A stretch of 7,941 bases of DNA from Chloroflexota bacterium (lineage in GTDB: Bacteria; Chloroflexota; Limnocylindria; QHBO01). Both the position numbers and the translations under genes were made by a program. The notes beneath the pieces were generated by a model, which worked only from the letters and a program-made list of their open reading frames with translations, ran no database searches and was not told the DNA's origin. Each line of letters opens with the position of its first letter. Position 1 is the first letter of the stretch. This document shows, piece after piece, positions 1-5,416 of the stretch. The stretch spans positions 1-7,941 of the forward strand of contig VBJP01000131.1 of assembly GCA_005880165.1 (NCBI GenBank). The letters run 5' to 3'.

Positions 1-231
1 CTGGCCCGACCGGGCAGCGGAGACCGCGTGCGCCTGGTGCGTGTACAGCGCCTCGACTCCACGACCCCGCAGGGCAGCGCTAATGCGCGGGTCGATGCCC
101 TCCGGCCAGGGCGCATGGTGAGGTGGTGTCGCTTCGAGGATCCGATGCGCCGTGACGAGCGGCTGCAAAGCGGGATCCGCCAGCAGATGCTCGATGGTGG
201 CTTCCGGACTGGTCGGTCGGTCGGTCAGCAT
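1..231 (-). CDS. DEAD/DEAH-box helicase, YprA/MrfA-like (N-terminal part)
   Basis: Only the first 77 codons lie in the window; the gene runs off the left edge. The ATG at 231-229 opens a frame with no stop. After a short N-terminal helix (TIEHLLADP, residues 12-20) comes a PWPEGIDP segment and then RGRGVEALYTHQAHAVSAARSGQ, at residues 55-77. This matches the region just before the Walker A motif in YprA/MrfA-type superfamily 2 helicases, where an 'LYxHQ' motif contacts the nucleotide. Members carry a C-terminal zinc-binding DUF1998 region, and Bacillus MrfA acts in repair of mitomycin-damaged DNA. The ATP-binding and helicase core is outside the window, so the subfamily is inferred. The SD is weak (GAGCTGAG a few bases upstream). 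A LexA-type palindrome sits directly upstream, which suggests DNA-damage control. Codons 2-7 contain four GACC tetranucleotide units. Confidence 0.72.
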   Translation of the reverse strand, partial: MLTDRPTSPEATIEHLLADPALQPLVTAHRILEATPPHHAPWPEGIDPRISAALRGRGVEALYTHQAHAVSAARSGQ

Positions 232-243
232 TGGCTCAGCTCA

Positions 244-261
244 ATCGAACAAACGTTCGAT
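244..261. promoter_or_regulatory. LexA/SOS-type operator (perfect palindrome)
   Basis: The bases ATCGAACAAACGTTCGAT form a perfect 7-4-7 inverted repeat. The core TCGAAC-N4-GTTCGA is an exact match to the SOS box used by LexA in Actinobacteria and close to the Bacillus CGAAC-N4-GTTCG box. It lies 12 bp upstream of the helicase ATG on the minus strand, where a bound repressor would block transcription start or early elongation. It is about 28 bp upstream of the putative -35 of the rightward divIC promoter, so control of that gene is less likely. A chance perfect match to the 12 defined bases is very improbable in 8 kb. That LexA binds here is inference. Confidence 0.75.
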
Positions 262-289
262 ATGCTAGCAGGACCGCCTGCAGCATTTC

Positions 290-319
290 TTGACGCTGTG
301 GAAAACCCCCTCCTAGACT
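290..319 (+). promoter_or_regulatory. sigma-70-type promoter for the divIC-like gene
   Basis: TTGACG at 290-295 is five of six bases of the -35 consensus. It is followed after 18 bp by TAGACT at 314-319, which fits the -10 consensus at its key T, A and final T. The expected start of transcription is within a few bases of the ATG at 329, so the mRNA would have almost no leader, and no Shine-Dalgarno sequence precedes the ATG. That agreement supports both the promoter and the chosen start codon. Confidence 0.55.
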
Positions 320-328
320 GCCGGCCAG

Positions 329-763
329 ATGACGAGCCTGAGTTCGCCGGTCAGCTCCTCGCGCGCTCCGCGGGGGACCGGTCCGCGCCTGCGCATGCCG
401 GCCACCCGGGCCGGAATCACGTGGCTGGTGGTCCTGCTGGTGGTGGGTGCCCTGCTGGCGATCCAGGTCGGGCGGCAGGTCTACGCCAACTACTCGATCA
501 CGCAGCAGGCGCACGCCCTCCAACAGCAGATCCGAGACATCGAGGCTCGCAACGAAGCGCTGCGTCGCCAGCTGGACTACCTGCGCAGCGACGCCTTCAT
601 CAGCGCGGAGGCGCGTCGCCTCGCCAACCTGGGGCACGCCGGCGATCGGCTCCTGATCATCCCGCCCGGATCCGAGACGAAGCTCCCAACAGCGCTGCGC
701 CCCAAGGTCACGCCACAGAAGCCGCTGCTCGAGCAGTGGATCGAGTTGTTCTTCGGCAGCTGA
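329..763 (+). CDS. Septum formation initiator family protein (DivIC/FtsB-like)
   Basis: A 144-residue bitopic membrane protein of the divisome. DivIC/FtsB proteins pair with FtsL-type proteins and, with FtsQ/DivIB, activate septal peptidoglycan synthesis at mid-cell. The N-terminal 28 residues are Ser/Arg/Pro-rich and probably cytoplasmic. One hydrophobic helix spans about residues 30-49 (TWLVVLLVVGALLAIQVG). A coiled coil follows at about 55-88 (TQQAHALQQQIRDIEARNEA), then the family's ARRLANLGHAGDRLLIIPPG region at about 97-114. The C-terminal LLEQWIELFFG end resembles that of DivIC-like proteins in Chloroflexota-type genomes. Length is normal. The ATG at 329 is favoured because a promoter-like pair places transcription almost at this codon; no SD is present. 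The family assignment is firm, the choice between DivIC and FtsB names is not. Confidence 0.85.
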   Translation: MTSLSSPVSSSRAPRGTGPRLRMPATRAGITWLVVLLVVGALLAIQVGRQVYANYSITQQAHALQQQIRDIEARNEALRRQLDYLRSDAFISAEARRLANLGHAGDRLLIIPPGSETKLPTALRPKVTPQKPLLEQWIELFFGS

Positions 764-906
764 TCCTCGCCTCTTCATCGCCCCACGAATACCTGCCAGT
801 CGCGACAGCTCGGCTGTCACGCTCCTCCCGCCTCCAGCCAGGCGACGGCACACGCCCTGCACTGCGCGAGGGTTGCGAACCGTCAACCACCCAAGGGAGG
901 GCCACC

Positions 907-1068
907 ATGCCGGCAGGATCGAGCAAGAAGCGCGAGCGCCAGTACGAGCACATCAAGGAGTCCTACCAGGACCGCGGCGTCTCGAAGGGCGAGGCAGAGG
1001 AGCGTGCGGCGCGCACGGTGAACAAGGAGCGCCGCCAGGCAGGCGAAACGAAGAAGAAGAAGAGCTGA
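907..1068 (+). CDS. Small basic protein, 'plasmid stabilization protein' type
   Basis: A 53-residue, strongly charged protein (MPAGSSKKRERQYEHIKESY start, KKKKS end). It resembles the short basic proteins with the pattern 'KRKAEHIxEGYExRGVSExEAERRAxATVNKE' that are often annotated as plasmid stabilization proteins; here the matching stretch is YEHIKESYQDRGVSKGEAEERAARTVNKE, at residues 13-41. No biochemical role is established for this group, and the plasmid label should not be read as evidence of a plasmid. The start is well fixed: AAGGGAGG at 893-900 is a strong SD six bases before the ATG. The frame stays open upstream to base 28, but that part is antisense to the helicase and overlaps divIC, so it is not coding. 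No clear promoter is visible in the 143-bp gap after divIC. Confidence 0.7.
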   Translation: MPAGSSKKRERQYEHIKESYQDRGVSKGEAEERAARTVNKERRQAGETKKKKS

Positions 1069-1073
1069 CGCCC

Positions 1074-1103
1074 GGCCCGCCCGAGCGAATTAGCGCGCGG
1101 GCC
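1074..1103. terminator. Hairpin between convergent genes, possible terminator
   Basis: GGCCCGC (1074-1080) and GCGGGCC (1097-1103) can pair as a 7-bp GC stem with a 16-base loop. It lies between the ends of the rightward small basic protein gene (stop at 1068) and the leftward Pro-rich gene (stop at 1090-1092, inside the loop). No T-tract follows on either strand, so an intrinsic terminator is only a possibility suggested by position. Confidence 0.25.
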
Positions 1104-1281
1104 TGTTCTCCCGCGGGAGATCTCGCGGCTCATCCTCCGTTCCCGGGGCGCGGTAGCCGGGCTCCTTCGTTTCGGGGTACTCGGTTGGCGGCAGATCAGG
1201 CGTGGGTCCCTCCGGCGGGATCTCTGTCCCCGGCTCTTCTGGAGGCGGGATCTGCTCTGGGGGTTCCTGCGGGATGGTCAT
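1090..1281 (-). CDS. Small Pro/Glu-rich hypothetical protein
   Basis: A 63-residue protein of low complexity: Pro and Glu dominate (MTIPQEPPEQIPPPEEPGTE start), with repeated PP-x-E and P-x-E-x-P steps and a basic end (RENRPAR). There is no signal peptide, membrane helix or recognised domain; it is probably disordered. The ATG at 1281 is preceded by AAAGGCAGG, a moderate SD about 8-10 bases upstream. It follows the DUF3096-like gene by 24 bp on the same strand, so the two are probably co-transcribed. Short Pro-rich proteins like this occur near small stress or envelope proteins in many bacteria, but no function is known. It could be a chance frame, although the SD and its close position behind a well-supported gene argue that it is translated. 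Confidence 0.5.
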   Translation of the reverse strand: MTIPQEPPEQIPPPEEPGTEIPPEGPTPDLPPTEYPETKEPGYRAPGTEDEPRDLPRENRPAR

Positions 1282-1305
1282 GGCTTTGCCTGCCTTTCCA
1301 GGGAC

Positions 1306-1488
1306 CTAGACGTTAAGCGCGCGTTGCACGAATGGCGCCAACCCTAAGGCACCGGCGATGATGAGGTAGATGGCCACCAGGTAGCTCAGCAACGCCGGCC
1401 GAATCAGGATCAGGACACCGACGACCAGAGCCAACACCGACGCCCAGAAGAACCAGCGGCTGCTCAGCTCGAACGTGACCTCGGGCAT
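1306..1488 (-). CDS. DUF3096-like small membrane protein
   Basis: A 60-residue protein that is almost entirely two hydrophobic helices, at about residues 10-28 (WFFWASVLALVVGVLILIRP) and 33-54 (LLSYLVAIYLIIAGALGLAP). The 'GVLILIRPALLSYLVAIYLIIAGALGL' pattern is the hallmark of DUF3096, a widespread family of tiny inner-membrane proteins of unknown function. The start at 1488 is secure: AGGAGG at 1500-1495 lies six bases before the ATG, close to an ideal SD. It begins 50 bp after the receiver-cyclase gene and precedes the Pro-rich gene by 24 bp, so it may be the fifth gene of a long leftward transcript or have its own promoter in that gap; none is obvious. Confidence 0.75.
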   Translation of the reverse strand: MPEVTFELSSRWFFWASVLALVVGVLILIRPALLSYLVAIYLIIAGALGLAPFVQRALNV

Positions 1489-1538
1489 GTCGCACCTCCT
1501 CGGTCAGTCAACGCACAAGCCATGCCGATGCAGGGCGT

Positions 1539-2648
1539 CTAGACGAGGTTCGACACGACGTAGGCTGGGATGGGCCGATGGAATCCCTTCAATGAGAGGG
1601 GGCCGATGGCGTTCGCCTGGACCTTGTCCTCCAGCGCGGCGTAAGCCGTCGGCGCCAGAAGGATCTGGCCGCCCTGTGCCTCGGCACACAGCCGAGCGGC
1701 GAGGTTGACCACGCTCCCCACCGCTCCGTAGTCGAAGCGGCCCTCGAAGCCGATGCGACCGAGGGTCGCGTACCCAACCGCGATACCGATTCCCAGCGCA
1801 AGCTCATGACCTCGCTTGCGCCACCTCGTGCTCAGGTCGGCAACCCGCTCCTGCATCTTCAGCGACATCTGGACGGCGCGAAGCGGTGGATCCGGACAGG
1901 GGAACGGGTCATTGAAAAAGATCATCAGCGCGTCGCCGGCGAAGCGCTCCAGCGTCCCCTCGAATTCGAAGACCAGCTGGCCCAGCTCCGTGTGGAACTC
2001 GCCCAGAACACCCATCACCTCCTCGGGCTCCGCCGTCTCCGAGAATGCGGTGAAGCCTCGCAGGTCGCAGAACACGACCGTGATCTCGCGCCGATGGCTC
2101 TTGAGCATGCTCTCGTCGTCGCTCGAGACGATGACGTCGGCGAGCTGCGGCGATAGGAATCGCCGGAGCCGGCTGAGGCGCTCCAGCTCGTCGACCTGCG
2201 CCTGGACCCGGCCTTCGAGGGTGCGGTTTAGGTCCGCGAGCTCTCCCGCCTGGGTTTGGATGGTGTCGTGGTAGTGCTTGATGCGGAGCAGGGACCGTAC
2301 GCGTGCAAGGAGCTCGGGGGGATTGAATGGCCGCCCGATGAAGTCGTCGGCACCTGCCTCGATGGCGCTCACCTTGTCCTGGTCGCCACTCGACGTGAGC
2401 ATGATGATCGGGAGCACGCTGGTGGCGGGATCCGCCCGCAGCTTGCGGCACACGTCGTAGCCGCTCATCTCGGGCATGACGATGTCGAGCAGGACCAGAT
2501 CCACCGGCTCAGCCGCGATGCGCTCGAGCGCTTCTGGCCCGGAGGATGCTCCGAGCACCGCGTAGCCGTGGGGGCTCAGGACCGCGTCCATGAGCCTGCG
2601 GTTCTGGTCGGTGTCATCGACGACGAGGATGCGGGCGGGGCCTTCCAT
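1539..2648 (-). CDS. Response regulator with class III adenylate/guanylate cyclase output
   Basis: A 369-residue cytoplasmic protein. Residues 6-122 are a CheY-like receiver: acidic pair D11/D12, phosphoacceptor D55 (LLDIVMPE), switch T85, but the usual conserved Lys is Arg (R106, in DDFIGRPF). A helical, probably coiled-coil linker spans about 125-165. Residues 188-340 are a class III cyclase domain: metal-binding D195 (VVFCDLRGF) and D239 (GD), the FDY segment (D306), and N315 and R319 (VVNLAAR) of the transition-state set. At the purine-selecting position Arg (R235, GTLERFAGD) replaces the usual Lys, so ATP versus GTP preference cannot be read off. The expected reaction is NTP to cyclic NMP plus pyrophosphate, controlled by phosphorylation from the kinase encoded upstream. 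Its ATG lies 2 bp after the preceding stop, with no strong SD, which points to translational coupling. Confidence 0.9.
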   Translation of the reverse strand: MEGPARILVVDDTDQNRRLMDAVLSPHGYAVLGASSGPEALERIAAEPVDLVLLDIVMPEMSGYDVCRKLRADPATSVLPIIMLTSSGDQDKVSAIEAGADDFIGRPFNPPELLARVRSLLRIKHYHDTIQTQAGELADLNRTLEGRVQAQVDELERLSRLRRFLSPQLADVIVSSDDESMLKSHRREITVVFCDLRGFTAFSETAEPEEVMGVLGEFHTELGQLVFEFEGTLERFAGDALMIFFNDPFPCPDPPLRAVQMSLKMQERVADLSTRWRKRGHELALGIGIAVGYATLGRIGFEGRFDYGAVGSVVNLAARLCAEAQGGQILLAPTAYAALEDKVQANAIGPLSLKGFHRPIPAYVVSNLV

Positions 2649-2650
2649 GG

Positions 2651-3049
2651 CTATGCGTCCGCCTCGGGCACTGGGCAGTAAGCCAGCACCTGGCTGGGGA
2701 ACTTCAGCACGTCGATCGGCTTGGCGATGACGCCGGCGAATCCTTCCTCCCCGAACCGCGCGCGATCGGCCTGCATGACCGACGCCGTCAGGGCGACGAT
2801 CGGAATCGACGCGGTCGCGGCGTCGGCTTTGAGCTGGCGCGTGGCCTCCACGCCATCGATGCCGGGCAGCGCAATGTCCATGAGAACGAGATCCGGGTGG
2901 TGTTGGCGCGCGAGGGTCACGCCCTCTTCGCCGCTCGTCGCCTCCACCGTTCGAAAGTCGTTGAACTGGAGGACGTCTCGAGCCAGCTTGAGATTCTTCT
3001 CATTGTCTTCGACGATCAGAACCAAGCGGCTCGCTCCGGCGCCACTCAC
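2651..3049 (-). CDS. Single-domain response regulator (DivK/CheY-like)
   Basis: A 132-residue stand-alone receiver with no output domain. The phosphorylation pocket is complete: E14/D15 (LIVEDNEKN), phosphoacceptor D58 (LVLMDIALPG), T88 (IVALTAS) and K110-P111 (VIAKPID). The VEDNEKN start and FAGVIAKPID end are typical of DivK-like receivers that serve in phosphorelays. The start is GTG at 3049-3047, sharing a GTGA overlap of 4 bp with the kinase stop, and the gene ends 2 bp before the receiver-cyclase. This is classic coupling in one operon, so it probably takes phosphate from the adjacent kinase. It could compete with the second receiver as a phosphate sink, pass phosphate on, or act by protein contact; the sequence does not decide. 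Confidence 0.9.
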   Translation of the reverse strand: MSGAGASRLVLIVEDNEKNLKLARDVLQFNDFRTVEATSGEEGVTLARQHHPDLVLMDIALPGIDGVEATRQLKADAATASIPIVALTASVMQADRARFGEEGFAGVIAKPIDVLKFPSQVLAYCPVPEADA

Positions 3050-4665
3050 CCTGGCGCGGGCTCCTCGGCCAATGTGGAAGGCGCATGCGACTCTGGTTCG
3101 GGCTGGCGGAGCGGCAAGACGACCGTAAAGGTGCTCCCTTCACCGGGAGCGCTCTCGACGCGGAGCTGACCATGATGCAGCTCGACCAGTCTCCGGGTGA
3201 GCGCGAGCCCAAGCCCCGTCCCCTCCTGGGTCATGCCCGGCCCGACCTGGTAGAACTCGTCGAAGATCCTGGCCTGCTCCTCGGCCCCGATGCCGACGCC
3301 CGTGTCGGCGACCGCGATCTCGACGGTGTCGCCGACGGTCCGCGCCGCAAGGGTGACTTGCCCGCCGTCTGGAGTGAACTTCACGGCGTTCGACAGCAGG
3401 TTGAACACGATCTGCTTGATCTTGCGCTCGTCAGCATCCAACAGGCCCACGGATGGATCGACGTGCGTGAGCAGCGCGACGCCCTGGCGCGTCGCACGTT
3501 CCCGGACCATGGATAGGGAGTTCTCCACGACCTCGGCGAGCGGGAAGACCGAAACCTGGAGCTCCATCCGGCCCGCCTCAACCTTCGAGAGATCGAGGAT
3601 GTCATTGATCAGGTTCAGGAGGTGCTGACCGGAGCTCAGGATGTCGTCCAGGTAATCCGCCTGCTTTTCGTTGAGCTCGCCGAACATCTTCTCGCGGAGA
3701 ACCTGCGAGAAGCCGATGATCGCGTTCAGCGGGGTCCGCAGCTCGTGCGACATGTTGGCCAGGAACTCCGTCTTGTGGCGGCTGGCGGCCTCGAGCTCCT
3801 TGTAGAGGCGCCCCAGCTCGTCGTTCATGGCATTGATGTTCGCGGCCAGCGCGCCTAGCTCATCGCGGTTCGAAACAGCCACATGACCCGAGAAATCACC
3901 CGACGCGATCGCCGCGAGACGGCTCTCCATGCGCCTGATAGGACCGATGAGCGACCACGAGATGAGATAGCCGAGGACCAGGGCCAGGAGGATGCTCGCC
4001 ACCGCCACCGCGATGAAGAGTCGCTGCGAATCGGCGAATGAGCTCGCGCTCTGGCGGATGGTGTTCTCGGTCAGGCGCTGGGTGGTGCTGGCCAGACCCC
4101 CCGTCAACGCCTTCAGATCCTCGGCGAGCGGCTCAGCCGCGGAGCGTTGAAGATCCAGTCCCTTCCTCGGATCGCCCGCCTGATCGAAGCTCGTGATCTT
4201 GCCCATCACCTCGGTAAATGCGGCAAGGTCCGTCCGAATCTTGTCGAGGGTTTTCTGCTCGTCGGCGGGCGGCTCGAATCCGAGCTGCCCGAGGTCCGTT
4301 CCCATGCGTGAAAGTGTCGAGACCTGCGTGGCCTGGTCGATCGCAAGGAGGACGTCACCCTTGGGTGCCGACGATGGGCTGTCGCCGGCCCAGACCTTGA
4401 GGTCCGAGCCGCCGGCTCGGATCGTGAGCATCAGGCGCAGCTGGGCCGCATCGGTCTGGAGCTCCTGGTACTTCGTCGCTCGCTGCTGAAGCTGCCCAAG
4501 CGTCTCGATCCGGGCGTTTGACTCGCCAAGGACCCTGAGGCTGAGGAGAACCAGCACCACGAGAAGCGCAACGATGGTGACGAAGGCGATGAACAGCTTC
4601 GTCTGGACCCTCGCCGGCAGCCAGCCAACCGCGCGGACCAGTGGATTGTCGACACGGCTCAGCAC
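3046..4665 (-). CDS. Membrane sensor histidine kinase with HAMP domain
   Basis: A 539-residue inner-membrane kinase. TM1 is at about residues 24-46 and TM2 at about 215-238, enclosing a ~170-residue, mostly helical extracytoplasmic sensor that does not match a named ligand domain by eye (possibly a four-helix bundle). HAMP follows at about 239-292. The HisKA helix carries the phosphoacceptor H307 in MSHELRTPLN. The ATPase domain has the N box (FNLLSNAVKF, about 421-430), G1 box (DTGVGIG, 454-460), F box (FDEF, 468-471) and G2 box (GTGLGL, 482-487). The 20-residue C-terminal tail is Pro/Glu-rich. The start is GTG at 4665, with GAGG nine bases upstream. It autophosphorylates on His and should donate to the two receivers encoded directly downstream. 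The SnoaL-like lipoprotein gene lies 60 bp upstream and may encode a sensing partner. Confidence 0.92.
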   Translation of the reverse strand: MLSRVDNPLVRAVGWLPARVQTKLFIAFVTIVALLVVLVLLSLRVLGESNARIETLGQLQQRATKYQELQTDAAQLRLMLTIRAGGSDLKVWAGDSPSSAPKGDVLLAIDQATQVSTLSRMGTDLGQLGFEPPADEQKTLDKIRTDLAAFTEVMGKITSFDQAGDPRKGLDLQRSAAEPLAEDLKALTGGLASTTQRLTENTIRQSASSFADSQRLFIAVAVASILLALVLGYLISWSLIGPIRRMESRLAAIASGDFSGHVAVSNRDELGALAANINAMNDELGRLYKELEAASRHKTEFLANMSHELRTPLNAIIGFSQVLREKMFGELNEKQADYLDDILSSGQHLLNLINDILDLSKVEAGRMELQVSVFPLAEVVENSLSMVRERATRQGVALLTHVDPSVGLLDADERKIKQIVFNLLSNAVKFTPDGGQVTLAARTVGDTVEIAVADTGVGIGAEEQARIFDEFYQVGPGMTQEGTGLGLALTRRLVELHHGQLRVESAPGEGSTFTVVLPLRQPEPESHAPSTLAEEPAPG

Positions 4666-4725
4666 GGAGTTGTGCCTCGCAGTCGCATCTTCGCCTCAGT
4701 CATCGCCGGAGTTACGAGTCCGCCG

Positions 4726-5220
4726 TTATTCGCCCAGGACCGGCGAGGCAATGGCCGAGCTGGTGATCAGCCACTTGCCGTTGATGCGCGCCACCTCTTG
4801 ATTGGCGCCCACCACGTTCACGACGGTCTTGGTACTCGGATCGACATAGTGGCACTCGAAATAGAGCGTGCCCTTGTTCCCGTTGACCGTGGTCTTGATC
4901 TTGTAGGCGGGGGTCTCGGACACCCAATGGTTCGTGGATTTGAACGGCGCCGCCTTGGTGGCGAAGAAGTTCCGAATCTGATCCTTGCCGGTGAATGTCT
5001 GGGCGCCGACGTTGAATCTCGCGTTGTCGGCCCACAACAACATCATCATGTCGAGGTCGTGGGTCGAAGCCGCCTCGTGCCACTTCACCTCGATCTGGTC
5101 GATCGCATACAGGTCCGCCTGACGTTGCAGGTCCGCCTGCGCGGTCGAGGATGGCGCGGATCCTCCGCACGCGGCCAATGAAACGGCCAACGCCAGGCCG
5201 CCGAAAACGATCCTCACCAT
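4726..5220 (-). CDS. SnoaL/NTF2-like lipoprotein
   Basis: A 164-residue secreted lipoprotein. The N-terminus is a short signal peptide with a lipobox, LAAC at residues 15-18, so C18 would be lipid-modified and the protein anchored on the outer face of the membrane. After a Ser/Ala linker, residues 35-162 look like a small cone-shaped NTF2/SnoaL fold: an N-terminal helix (LYAIDQIEVKWHEAASTHDL), the LLWADNARFN strand, the GKDQIRNFF helix, and a final GKWLITSSAIA strand. This fold binds small molecules or acts as an enzyme in different families; no catalytic set is evident. The ATG at 5220 is chosen over one 15 codons upstream because GAGGAG lies seven bases before it and it places the signal peptide correctly. 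It precedes the histidine kinase by 60 bp on the same strand. Confidence 0.8.
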   Translation of the reverse strand: MVRIVFGGLALAVSLAACGGSAPSSTAQADLQRQADLYAIDQIEVKWHEAASTHDLDMMMLLWADNARFNVGAQTFTGKDQIRNFFATKAAPFKSTNHWVSETPAYKIKTTVNGNKGTLYFECHYVDPSTKTVVNVVGANQEVARINGKWLITSSAIASPVLGE

Positions 5221-5416
5221 GCTCGGGCTCCTCGCGGCTCTTTCGCTGGGGTGACACCTCCCCATTCGCGCCCATCATCGGGGAGTGGGTCAAGGCGGCA
5301 GCCGGGGATCAAGCAGCTTGTAGGTCAATTGCGCGACAACCCAGAGTGGCTCATGTCACGAGCAAAGGTCCCTGCCATGGGTCGCCCGCATCGGCCCAAG
5401 GAAGTCCTGAGGCGTC
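5221..5416. other. Intergenic gap between MFS gene and lipoprotein gene
   Basis: A 196-bp gap on the path of leftward transcription. It should hold the promoter of the lipoprotein/kinase operon, but no convincing -35/-10 pair was found; TTGACC words occur without a matching -10. A weak hairpin (CTGAG-GCGT-CTCAG, 5407-5420) overlaps the MFS stop codon and lacks a T-tract. Confidence 0.4.

Noticed and set aside
804..818. Hairpin GACAGC-TCG-GCTGTC after divIC as a terminator
   Set aside because: Only six pairs with a three-base loop and no T-tract follows, so it is not convincing.
236..886. 216-codon minus-strand frame opposite divIC
   Set aside because: It mirrors divIC codon structure, has an Arg/Gly/Gln-rich product and covers the promoter and LexA box region.
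28..906. Long rightward reading frame running into the small basic protein gene
   Set aside because: It is antisense to the helicase and overlaps divIC in another frame; its product is Arg/Ala/Gly/Pro low-complexity typical of GC-rich shadow frames. A strong SD at 893-900 marks the true start at 907.
2256..2681. Plus-strand frames opposite the receiver, cyclase and kinase genes (also 2721-3128, 3085-3516, 4672-5181)
   Set aside because: They are antisense to genes with unmistakable domain motifs and show no motifs or SD of their own.
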